64,000 nt of DNA from contig JAGTTD010000014.1 of the NCBI GenBank assembly GCA_018398585.1, positions 19,901,387 to 19,965,386 of the forward strand. Reading direction: 5' to 3'. Source of the DNA: Simmondsia chinensis. Its lineage: Eukaryota > Streptophyta > Magnoliopsida > Caryophyllales > Simmondsiaceae. Under the pieces are notes generated by a model. It ran no database searches. It was not told the DNA's origin and saw only the letters and a list, made by a program, of their open reading frames with translations. A program made the position numbers and the translations under genes. Shown here piece after piece: positions 43,722-56,330 of this stretch (the first letter of the stretch is position 1; every line of letters starts with the position of its first letter).

Positions 43722-46700
43722 TTACTTGAGAAAACACTTAAGTAGTTCACAAGCCATTGCTAAATAGGAAAAACAATGTGTCCAAGCCATTGAGAAAATG
43801 ACGCAAAACTAATTGTTCGTGCTTTTTGTCTTTCATTACATTGGTTTTCCGTCATATTCCAAGCAAAGCACAGGAAGCAAAAAGCAAAAATAGTAATCAT
43901 CATTTGGCTAGAACATTTGAATGTGACGCAAAACCAACTACAATTTTAAATATATAAAATCTTTTTTTTTTTGAAAACTAAATATATGTTATAATACATA
44001 TTGAATATTTAAATTAGTGTTATTTACTTAGAATTCTTTTTGATGATTATAAGGCATATTTTCGAAAATATTCTAGCACATAGCACGATATTTCGATTTA
44101 GCCTTTTCGTTTTTAATTGTATGAATTTAGTTCTTGCATAAGCTAATAACATATTTTTAATTATTTAATCACATTTGGTGCACAACCCAAAACATACTCT
44201 TTTTAGCCTAATTAAACTCATTCGTGGCAGGATCGTGCAAGAAACTTTCACCACCTTGATATTAACTTCATTGTTGGATCTTGAGTAAAAGTGGCTACAT
44301 ATAAATTGCTTTAGATTAATGAAATACGTCCTATTGTATACTAACGTCAAGGTAGTGACAAATATTTTAATGGTTGGGTCACGAGTGATCTTGCGAGCAC
44401 TAAGTTGATACAATGAAAGGCCCTTTATTAATTTATGATGATCAACTTGATATAGGTTATAGTGGAGGTGATAAGTGTTATTTACTCCGATAGCTTCAAA
44501 TGTGTCACTAATCTCACTTAGGTACTCTAATGTTTCAATATATGTACATGGATCCTACACCAAAGTTTGGTAAATTTTCACAAAACACACCCAACTTTTA
44601 TTAAAAATACGGATATGGCATATGACATTGATAATGATTTTTACGTTATATTAAACATTTAATTCACTTGCTATTGGTCAATATGAAAAACAGTGTGACC
44701 AAGTGATTGAGAATATGGTGCATAACTAATTGTTTGTCCTGCTTGTCTTTTGGACATTGGCTTTACAACATAATCCAAGCAGAGCACAAATAGAACAAAG
44801 AAAAGTTCGTATTTTTTTTTTTGGCTAAAACATTTGAATATGACATGAAACTGACAACAATTTTGAATATATAAAATCTACTATTAAGAGAAAAATAAAA
44901 TATGTTATGATATAAATTGTATATTTATATTGGGTTGGTTTATGTAAATTGCTTTTTCATAATTATAAGGGTTATTTAAGAAATGTATTCTTAAACATGG
45001 CCCGTAGTGTAGATTTAGTCTTTTTGCTTTTAATTGTATTAATTTTGTTCTCATACAAGTTAATAGCATATTTTTTTAATTGTTTGGTCACATTAGATAC
45101 ACAACCTAATGCAAAATCTCTTTATCCTAATTAAACTCACTCGTGGCTCGATCATTCAAAAAACATTAAGCAAGTTGGCATTAATTTTACAGTAGGATCA
45201 TTAATAAAAGAGGCTGCTTATAAATAAATTTAGCTAATTTAATTTCGACCTACTTCAAATTAATGTCCTGGTAGTGACAAACTTTTTAACAGTTGGTTAA
45301 CGAATGAGCTTTCGAGTACTAAGCTGATATGATAAAAAGCTTATGATTAATTTATGAGGATCAACATGGAACCTTCTATAATGGACATGATGAGTGTTAA
45401 CTTACCCCAAGACTTCAACTTAATCAACGTTCTCAAACAATAACTCCAATGTTTCAATTTGTAAATGTATGCTATACCAAAATTTGGTGAATGTTTCTCA
45501 AAAAACAACCAACTTTGATAAAAAAAAAAAAAAGGACTAAAATGACTTATAACTATAATAATTTGTTTTACATCGTATTCTCAAAAAATAGAATATTTAA
45601 TGGAGCAAACATTTAGTTCACTTGTAATAGCTAAACAGATAAAACAGTGTGACAAAGTCATTGAGAACATGACGCAAAACTAGATGTTTGTCCTATTTGC
45701 ATTTCGCTACATTGGTTTTATTTCATATTTCAAGCAAAACACAAATAGCAAAGACTGTACTTTGTCTGTGCTAGAACATTTCAATATGATATAAAACGAA
45801 CTACAATTTTGAATATCTAAAATCAAAATTTTTTGAAAACTAAAAATATGTTATGATATATATTGTATGTTTAAAATTGACTTATGTACGAAAAATACTT
45901 TTGGACAAAAATTTGGTGAATGTTTCTCAAAATACGACCAAATTTCATAAAAAAATATTGATATGACATATGACAATAATAATTAGCATTACGTCAATTA
46001 TTGATATTGAGAATATTTAATTGAGCAAACATTTAGTTCTCCAGCAATTTCTAAATCGGAAAAATAGTGCCAAGTCATTAAGAATATTTCCCAAAACTAA
46101 TTGATTGTCCTATTTATCTTTTCGCAACATTGGTTTTCCATTATATTCAAACGAAAACACAATTTCAAATTGCAACGATTGTAATTTGTCTTTGTCTAAA
46201 AAATTTAAATATGACATTAAACTAATTACAATTTTGATCATATAAACTCTTTTTTATTCCTATTAAAAAAAATAATTATAGTGATATATATTGTATATTT
46301 AAATCATGGTTATTTATGTAAAATTATTTTTGATGATTATAAGGGTTATTTACAAAAAAAATATTATTCTACTTAGCCCTGTTTATTGATTTAGTGCTTT
46401 TTCTTTTAATTGTATCAATTTAGTTCACATACAAGTTAATAACATATTCTTTAATTATTTGATCAGATTTAATGCACATCCCTATCCAGACTCACTTTAG
46501 CCTAATTAAACTCACTAATGGCTGGATAGTTCAAAAAACTTTCACTATCTTGACATTAATTTTATAGCAGTATCATGAGTAAAAGAAGCTACTTGTAAAT
46601 TACTTTGGCTTAATTAATTTCATCATACTATAAAATAACATCGAGGGAGTGAAAATTCTTTTAACAATTGGGTCATGAGTGAGCTTGCGAGTACTAAGCT

Positions 46701-46756
46701 GATACAATAAAAAGCTTATGATTAATAATTGAGGATCAACATGGAATCTTGTATAT

Positions 46757-49700
46757 TGGCCGTGATGCGCTTTAGTTACTCATATGGTTTCAAATTTATC
46801 ACCAATCTCTCTTAGTTACTCCAATTTTTCTATATATGTACATGTATCATATACCAAAATTTGATTAATTTTTCTTAATTGACAATTAACTTCCATGGAA
46901 AAATAATGATATGACAAAAGACAATACTAATTAATTTAACATCAAATTCTTAATATTTAGAATATTTAATTGAGAAAACATTTATGTCACGTGCAATTGC
47001 TAAATCGAAAAAATAGTGTAAACAAGTCATTGAGAATATGACGCAAAACTAATTGTTTGTTCTCTTTTTCTTTCGTTACATTGATTTTCCATCATATTCC
47101 TAGCAAAGCACAAATAGTGAAAAGCAAAAATAGTGATTAGCATTTAGCTAAAACATTTGAATGTGACACAAAACTAACTACAATTTTGAATATATAAAAT
47201 CTATTTTTGTTGAAAACTAAATATATGTTATATTATGTATTGAATATTTAAATTAGTGTTATTTACTTAGAATCCTTTCTGACGAATATAAGGCTTATTT
47301 TCAAAAATATTCTAGTACATAGCACGATATTTCAATTTAGCCTTTTTGTTTCTAGTTGTATGAATTTAGTTCTTGCATAAGTTAATAACATATTTTTAAT
47401 TATTTAATCACATTTGGTGCACAACCCAACACAAACTCACTTAAGCCTAATTAAACTCATTCGTGGCAGGATCGTGCAAGAAACTTTCACCACCTTGACA
47501 TTAACTTTATTATTGGATCTTGAGTAAAAGATGCTACATATAAATTACTTTAGATTAATTGAATTTGTCCTATTGTAAACTAACGTCTAGGTTGTGACAA
47601 ATATTTTAATGGTTGAGTCACGAGTGAGCTTGCGGGCACTAAGTTGATATAATGAAAGGCCCTTTATTAATTTATTATGAGCAATTGGAATATTGTACAG
47701 TAGACGTGTTAAGTGTTAGTTATTCAAATGTGTCACTAATCTCACTTAGGTACACTAATGTATGTACATGGATCCTTCACCAAAATTTGGCAAATTTTCA
47801 CAAAACACACCCAACTTTTTTCAAAACTACGAATATGACATATGACACTGATAATGATTTTTACGCCATATTAAACATTTAATTCACTTGCTATTGATAA
47901 ATAGGAAAAACAACGTGACCAAGTCATTGAGAATATGATGCAGAACTAATTGTTTGTCTTGCTTGTCTTTTGTGACATTGGCTTTATGTCATATTCCAAG
48001 CAAAACACAAATAGATATACATTGTTTATTTATATTGGGTTGGTTTATGTATATTGCTTTTTCATAATTATAACTGTTATTTAAGGAATGTATTCTTGAA
48101 CATGGCCCGTAGTGTGGATTTAGTCCTTTTGCTTTTAATTGTATTAATTTAGTTCTCATACAAATTAATAGCATATTTTTTAAATTGTTTGATCACATTC
48201 GATACACAAGCCAACGCAAAATCTCTTTATCCTAATTAAACTAACTCATGGCTCGATCATTCAAAAAATATTAACCAACTAGGCATTAATTTTACTGTAG
48301 GATCATTAATAAAAGAGGCTACTTATAAACAAATTTAGCTTAATTAATTTAGTCCAACTTCAAATTAATGTCCTCGCAGTGACAAATTTTTTACCAGTTG
48401 GGTCACAAATGATCTTCCGAGTGCTAAGCTAACATAATAAAAAGCTCATGATTAATTTATGAGGATCAACATGGAACCTTGTATAATGGGCATGATGAGT
48501 GTTAATTTACCCAAGACTTCACTTAATCAATGTCCTCAAATAGTTACTCTAATGTTTCAATATGTACATGTATGCTATACCAAAATTTGGTGAATGCTTC
48601 TCAAAATACAACCAACTTTGATTAAAAAAAAAAAAAAATTATAAAATGACTTATAACTATAATAATTAGTTTTACATCATATTCTCAATAAACAGTGTAT
48701 TTAATTGAGCAAACATTTAGTTCCCTTGCAATAGCTAAACAGGTAAAATAGTATGACTAAGTCGTTGAGAATATAACGCAAAATTGGTTGTTTGTCCTAT
48801 TTGCATTTCGCTACATTGGTTTTATGTCGTATTTCAAGCAAACACAAATAGCAAATAGCAAATAGCAAAGACTATAATGTCTTTGCTAAAACATTTCAAT
48901 ATGTTATAAAGCGAACCACAATTTTGAATATCTAAAATCTATATTTTTTGAAAACTAAAAATAAGTTATGATATACATTGTAAGTTTAAAATGGACTTAT
49001 GCACGAAAAACACTTTTTGACAAAAATTTGGTGAATGTTTCTCAAAATACGACCAAATTTCATAAAAATATATTGATGTGACATATGACAATAATAATTA
49101 GTAATACGTCAATTATCGATATTGAGAATATTTAATTGAGCATACATTTAGTTCTCTAGCAATTTCTAAATAGAAAAAACAGTGCCGAGTCATTAAGAAT
49201 ATGTCTCCAAACTAATTGATTGTCCTATTTAACTTTCGCAACAATGGTTTTCCATTATATTCCAACCAAAACACAATTTCAAAATGCAAAGATGGTAATT
49301 TGTCTTTATCTAAAAAATTTAAATGACATAAAACTAATAACAATTTTGATTATATAAAATCTATTTTTTCCTATTAAAACAAAATAATTATAGTGATATA
49401 TATCGTGTATTTAAATTATGGTTATTTATGTAAAATTCTTTATGATGATTATAAGGGTTATTTACAAAAAATATTATTCTACATAGCCCTGACTGCCAAT
49501 TTAGTGCTTTTTCTTTTAATTGTATCAATTTAGTTCTCGTACAAGTTAATAACATATTCATTAATTATTTGATCAGATTTAATGCACATCCCTATCCAAA
49601 CTCACTTTGGCCTAATTAAACTCATTAATGGCTGGATAGTTCCAAAAGCTTTCACTATCTTGACATTAATTTGATAGTAGTATCATGAGTAAAGGAAGCT

Positions 49701-49867
49701 ACTTGTAAATTACATTGGCTTAATTAATTTCATCATACTATAAAATAACATCAAGCGAGTGAAAATTCTTTTAACAATTGGGTCATGAGTGAGCTTGCGA
49801 ATACTAAGTTGATACAGTAAAAATCATGTGATTAATAATTGAGGATCAACATGGAATCTTGTATGTT
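46757..49867 (+). repeat. Best complete A-B-C-D higher-order cycle
   Basis: A 46,757-47,699, B 47,700-48,486, C 48,487-49,020, D 49,021-49,867; 3,111 bp. The next cycle begins at 49,868 in the same order, with offsets of 3,111, 3,112, 3,120 and about 3,125 bp for A, B, C and D. C and D are joined at CTTTTTGAC/AAAAATTTGG, as if the back half of one monomer and the front of the next had been deleted. Confidence 0.8.
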
Positions 49868-52660
49868 GGACATGATCTGCTTTAGTTACTCCTATGGTTT
49901 CAAATTTATCACCAATCTCTCTTAGTTACTCCAATGTTTCTATATATGTACATGTATCATATACCAAAATTTGGTTGATTTTTCTTAATAGACAATTAAC
50001 TTCCATAGAAAAATATTGATATGACGAAAGATAATAATAATTAATTTTACATCAAATTTTCAATATTTAAAATATTTAATTGAGTAAATATTTATTTCAC
50101 GCGCAATTGCTAAATTGGAAAAACAGTGTAAACAAGTCATTGAGAATATGACGCAAAACTAATTGTTTGTCCTTTTTTTCTTTCGTTACATTGGTTTTCC
50201 ATCATATTCTAAGCAAAGCACAAATAGTGAAAAGCAAAAATAGTAATTAGCATTTGGCTAAAACATTTGAATGTGACACAAAACTAGCCACAACTTTGAT
50301 TATATAAAATCTATTTTAGTTGAAAATTAAATATACATTATATTATGTATTGAATATTTAAATTAGTGTTATTTACTTAGAATCCTTTCTGACGAATATA
50401 AGGCTTATTTTCGAAAATATTCTAGTACATAGCACGATATTTCAATTTAGCCTTTTTGTTTTTAATTGTATGAATTTAGTTCTTGCATAAGCTAATAACA
50501 TATTTTTAATTATTTAATCACATTTGGTGAACAACCCAACACAAACTCACTTTAGCCTAATTAAACTCATTCGTGGCAGGATCGTGCAAGAAACTTTCAC
50601 CACCTTGACATTAACTTTATTATTGGATCTTCAGTAAAAGAGGCTACATATAAATTACTTTAGATCAATTGAATTCGTCCTATTGTAAACCAATGTCGAG
50701 GTAGTGGCAAATATTTTAATGGTTGGGTCACGAGTGAGCTTGCGAGCACTAAGTTGATACAATGAAAGGCCCTTTATTAATTTATGATGATCAACTTGGA
50801 ATATTGTATAGTGGACGTGATAAGTGTTAGTTATTCAAATGTGTCACTAATCTCACTTAGGTACACTAATGTTTCAATATCTGTACCAGGATCCTTCACC
50901 AAAATTTGGTAAATTTTCACAAAACATACACAACTTTTATCAAAAATACGGATATGACATATGACATTGATAATGATTTTTACGTCATATTAAACATTTA
51001 ATTCATTTGCTATTAGTAAATAGGAAAAACATTGTGACCAAGTCATCGAGAATATGATGCAGAAGTAATTGTTCTTCTTACTTGTCTTTTGCGACATTGG
51101 CTTTATATGATATTCCAAGCAAAACATAAATAGATATACATTGTATATTTATATTGGGTTTGTTTATGTAAACTGCTTTTTCATAATTATAAGAGTTATT
51201 TAAGAAATGGATTCTTGAACATGGCCCGTAGTGTGGATTTAGTCCTTTTACCTTTAATTGTATTAATTTTGTTCTCATACAAGTTAATAGCATATTTTTT
51301 TTAATTGTTTGATCACATTCGATACGCAACCCAATGCAAAATTTCTTTATCCTAATTAAACTCACTCATGGCTCGATCATTCAATAAATATGAACCAACT
51401 TGGCATTAATTTTACTGTAGGATCATTAATTAAAGATGCTACTTATAAATAATTTTAGCTTAATTAATTTCGTCCTACTTCAAATAAATGTCTTGGCAGT
51501 GACAAACTTTTTAACAGTTGGGTCACGATAGAGCTTCTGAGTGCTAAGCTGACATAATAAAAAGCTCATGATTAATTTATGAGGATCAATATGGGACCTT
51601 GTATAATGGACATGATGAGTGTTAAATTACCCCAAGACTTTAACTTTATCAATGTTCTCAAATAGTTACTCCAATGTTTCAATATGTACATGTATGCTAT
51701 ACCAAAATTTGGTGAATGTTCCTAAAATACAACCAACTTTGATAAAAAAAAAAAAAAAAAAAAAAAAAAAACTAAAATGACTTATAACCATAATAATTAG
51801 TTTTACATCATATTCTCAATAAATAGTGTATTTAATTGAGCAAATATTTAGTTTCCTTATAATAGCTAAACACTTAAAACAGTGTGACCAAGTCATTTAG
51901 AATATGACCCAAAACTGGTTGTTTATCCTATTTGCATTTCGCTGCACTGGTTTTACGTCATATTTCAAGCAAAACACAAATAGAAAATAGCAAAGATTAT
52001 AATGTCTTTGCTAAAACATTTCAATATGTTATAAAACGAACCGCAATTTTTAATATCTAAAATCTATATTTTTTGAAAACTAAAAATAAGTTATGATATA
52101 TATTGTAAGTTTAAAATTGGCTTATGTACGGAAAATACTTTTTGACAAAAATTTGGTGAACGTTTCTTAAAATACGACCAACTTTAATTAAATTTTTTTT
52201 TGATATGACATATGACAATAATAATTAGTATTACGTCAATCATCAATATTGAGAATATTTAATTGAGCAAACATTTAGTTCACTAGCAATTTATAAATGG
52301 GAAAAACAGTGCCAAGCCATTAAGAATATATCCCAAAACTAATTATTTGTCTTATTTATCTTTTGCGACATTGGTTTTCCATTATATTCCAACCAAAACA
52401 CAATTTCAAAATGCAAAGATGGTAATTTGTCTTTGTCTAAAAAATTTAAATATGACATAAAACTAATTACAATTTTGATTATATAAAATCTATTTTTTTC
52501 GATTAAAACTAAATAATTATAGTGATACATATTGTATATTTAAATTACGGTTATTTATGTAAAATTCTTATGATGATTATAAGGGTTATTTTCAAAAAAT
52601 ATTATTCTACATGGCCCAATTTGTCGATTTAGTGCTTTTCCTTTTAATTGTATCAATTTA

Positions 52661-52838
52661 AAATATCTTTTATCAGTATTGTCAATACATATTTCATATT
52701 TTTTTTATTGGAAAATTAATTGTTTCTTAACATTAATTTAAAATCATACATACAATAATAACAGTCCCAGTGCCACAATTTAAAATCATACATATCACTT
52801 ACAATTTTTTTTGTTCCCTTGCAATCAAAATTTTAATA
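52661..52838 (+). repeat. Terminal block T, copy 2, at the right end of array block 1
   Basis: Near-identical to 37,621-37,790 and again directly after a D unit; beyond 52,838 no array sequence follows. Confidence 0.8.
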
Positions 52839-53689
52839 TGTACAAAACCAAAAATGTTGAAGGAATAATTCTTTGTATACGTTTTGAAGTATGTCAATCT
52901 TTTATATAAATGTTATAATTCTTACCTTTTGCAATAGCATTTTTCTGTATATATTTGTTTGGGAAACATTAACTACTTTTTTAAAAATGAATTCCAATCC
53001 ATTACTTTAACTTAAAATTTCATTACAATTTTTAAGTTGGGTCTAAACGTGGAATATTGAAAGATGATATTCTATTATATATAGTTTGAAGTATTTCGAT
53101 ACTATCTATATAAATGTTGTAATTTAAATTTTGTATAACAATAAATTAACATATTTTTTATTATCTCAGTTTCAATAGTTCTTCTTTAAATGTTATAATT
53201 TTATTTCATATAAAAGTATTTATTGCTCATTTTGCTTTGAAAAGTTTTTAATCTATCAAACAGAATCAGTCCAAATGTTCACCTAAATTTTTTTTTTATT
53301 ATTTAAAGTTTAATCTTGAAAGCATAAATGGGTATAGACATAATTTATTGTGTTTATTTTAAAGTACTTTGGCTATGTTTTTATGAAATATAATGTAATA
53401 ATTCTAGTCTCGTACCAATAATATATTTTGTATATTTTAATTTTATACCTATTTTTTAAAAATAAAATTTAAACGATATTCATAATATTAACTATCTCTT
53501 CAATTGCTTTGGGTGCTGGAAATTTTTTTTAAAAATATTTTTATGGTTTTATTTTCTCGCCATCATTTTTTTTTTCCTTTTCTTTTCGGCTATTCACCTC
53601 TTGTATCTTTGGAGGACTTGCCTCCCATAAGTATTACAAAAAAACTGATATATGGTATCAATAGCGTTGGCAAAATGTGACGCGGCGGA

Positions 53690-53825
53690 CTTGTTTGGCC
53701 CTCTACCTTGCTCGACCCATACCCAAAAAATTTTAAATTTAGTAGGACCCAAACCTGAAAATGAACTGACCCGAATTCGACCCGACCCAAGCTAACCCGA
53801 AACCCAAAATGACCTAACCTAAATT
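53690..53825. repeat. Degenerate CCCRA-rich stretch
   Basis: GACCCATACCCAAAAAATTT, GACCCGAATTCGACCCGACC and AACCCGAAACCCAAAATGAC follow one another with irregular spacing. Low-complexity, not a telomeric array. Confidence 0.5.
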
Positions 53826-56065
53826 AGACCCGGCTTGTGATCATTGTTTAATTTGATGTGAGAAATGTAGACCTATTTATTATGTTGTCCAATTTTTACT
53901 ACGTATTTAAGAAAATTTATTATTTATTCTTAAGAATATAACAAGCATTGGATAATTGACTTTTTTAATGATTTCAGCATTTAACGGGTAATAGTGTATT
54001 CGTAATGTAACCAATCAAAATTTTGACCTTTAGTCATGGATTACTCCCAAAACCACAACCACTTTGATGGAAGCTTTAATTGACAACATCCAAAACAATC
54101 CGAAAATAAGATGAATTGCTTTATGTTTAATTGATTATGTTACTCATCTTAATTGTCTATAGTATTTAACACATATTACTCTTAATTGGGTTGAGTTATC
54201 ATTATTTTTTTTTACCAGTATAGTTAACTAAGCATAAGATGAATTGCGTTTTATATCTTAATCATTCTTTACGTAATGGATTTTCTAAATTTGTTATAAA
54301 TTATGTATGGAATCGTATTATTGTATCGAATATTATGTTCGTTCTGTTCATGTCTTATATTATTAAGGATTCCAAAATATGTGTTGTGATATTAATTCGC
54401 CATTTTTAGGAGTATAGTAGCAATCTGCCACACGACACATAGCACTAAAAACAAATGACCAGTCGTTTCATTGAACGTTCAAAATGTAATTGTTAATTTG
54501 AATTCAGCTATCTAACAACTATGCATCACACGGGAAACTGCTAGTTAATTATTTAAATCAAACTGATTTTGTAAATCCATATCTTATGGCCAATCTTATG
54601 CTATATCGGCCCAATTGTTCCGATGAAGGTGTAATAGAAAACCATTAGTGTGGCAGGGATTTATGAGGATTGGGCTTATTTGAGGTATGGGTGCTTACCT
54701 TATCAAATATCTTTGCAGTTCCAATGGTTTCTCCCATTTTGCGACCGTGGCTGGTTTAAGGTGTATAATTGCGATGTGTTTTAGGTGCAACCTGAATTTA
54801 GTTGCTCGGTTTCTTGCGTGATACTAATGTCTACCCATGCTTTTGACGGTTTATAAGTAATTCTTGAAGAACTATTCACTTAATATAAACATTTATACCG
54901 ATTTTAGCTACCTAAACCTTAATTATTTTTGTTTTATTTCCATTGTGGTAGCTTTTCATTTGTTGAACACATTGTGTTGCTGAATATGAGCATTTATGCA
55001 TATATATATACATATATATATTAGATTTATTGCTGCTCATTAGATTGCCATAATGTTGCGGAATTTCAACTATTTAAACATTGTGTAGCTTTTCTTCTAT
55101 TATGACATTGAAGAGGTCATACCTTTAGAATAGTTGGAATGAGGGATGTGGTGTTTAATATAAGGAATTACTTAACAATTTGTAACTTAAATTTAATTAC
55201 TCGCCGGTATTTCAAATATATCATATCATGTTTTCTGAATTTTTCGTTTGGAAATTTAGAAGCTGAAAACAATATTTTTAAATATCCTTTCTTCCTTTAT
55301 CTATGTTAGTTTCCTTTTTTTTTTTTTTTTTTGAAAGTTAAAAATAAGGAATCACAAGTAGTAGCAACAATTTCATACTTGATTTTTGTTTTTTTTTAAA
55401 ACTACAAACAAAATATAATATCAAACAAATCCTAAGATTTTTGTATGCTTTTATTTTGTGATGCAATATTGTGTTATTTTTAATATTGTTTTGTCTTATG
55501 TCTTAAACATTTTTTCAGGCGTTCATATAGGCGTACGAAAGAACTTTTACATTGTTTTTGTTATTCTTTGTTAGAAATTTTTTATTATAAATCGAACATG
55601 TTACATGCTTTATTAATTTCGTTTTTGGTAACATGTTACATGTCGAATTTTAAATAGTTATTGATATGAGTCAAAATAGGATTAGGGATATTGATAAAGT
55701 TATTCCCGAGCCTCATATTACGACTTAGCCGAGCTGTTTTCTTATGCCTCATTAGTACTTCTTGGCAACTTGCTACACGCCTAGTCCTTGGCTCACCTAA
55801 CAAAAAGAACGCCAGCACAGATGCTCGCCTAGTCACTCGTCACGTCATCTACTCCCCTAGTCATCAATGGCACATCACCGTTTAGATATTTGTTATCTCC
55901 TTCTATAAATAAGGTTAGCTATTCTAATTAGGGTTTATGCTTGATATTGATTACGTACTCTTTCTCTCTCACCTAAATTCTTCTCTATGTCCTCCCCCTT
56001 TTCATCTGTCTTTTCTCCTTTCTTTACTATCCTAATATACTATACAATCTTCTTTATTTTTTTTT

Positions 56066-56330
56066 TTTTTGATAATTGGTGACAGAGTAGCGATATAAAA
56101 TAGGCAACTTCAACAAATGAACCTTCAATCAACCCGTACAAGAACGGGGATTAAAATAACAAAAAACAGAAGGAACTGGAATACAAGTAAAAACGAGCAA
56201 ACACTAAGAGCCTCAAATACCACTGGAGAGGACTTGTAAACATGACAAAACAAAAGGGAAGAAAATCGGACAGTCAAGCCCTTATTCTATCAAAGCAAAG
56301 AACTTGGAATAAGTGGGTTATAGCCGTCGA
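56066..56330 (-). mobile_element. Possible LINE 3'-end fragment
   Basis: A T run (56,058-56,070) followed by GATAATTGGTGACAGAG; in the minus direction this is sequence ending in an A-tail after ...TTATC, as plant LINE ends often look. No ORF with reverse transcriptase, no target duplication identified. Confidence 0.3.

Larger units (their letters stand above)
34867..52838. repeat. Satellite-like higher-order repeat array, block 1
   Basis: Related AT-rich units of about 0.5-0.95 kb follow each other head to tail. Shared landmarks include ATTGCTAAATAGGAAAAACA, CAAGTCATTGAGAATATGAC, CACAAATAGCAAA and CTAATTAAACTCA. Four unit types recur in fixed order: A (marker GTTAGTTACTCCTATGGTTT), B (TGTGTCACTAATCTCACTTA), C (CATGATGAGTGTTAA then CCCCAAGACTTCA), D (CAAAATACGACCAA then TTACGTCAAT). 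Approximate starts: A 34,877, 38,968, 43,576, 46,757, 49,868; B 35,806, 38,625, 39,918, 44,463, 47,700, 50,812; C 36,580, 42,725, 45,383, 48,487, 51,607; D 37,111, 43,241, 45,906, 49,021, 52,146. Complete cycles are about 3.1 kb. No ORF of note; I do not recognise the family. Confidence 0.85.

Noticed and set aside
47652..51365. ORFs of 60-95 codons recurring in the array (e.g. 48,174-47,989 and 51,365-51,078, minus)
   Set aside because: They recur because the repeat recurs; frames are not maintained between copies and no domain is seen.
53590..53790. Minus ORF of 66 codons with low-complexity text
   Set aside because: Overlaps the CCCRA-rich stretch; no support for coding.
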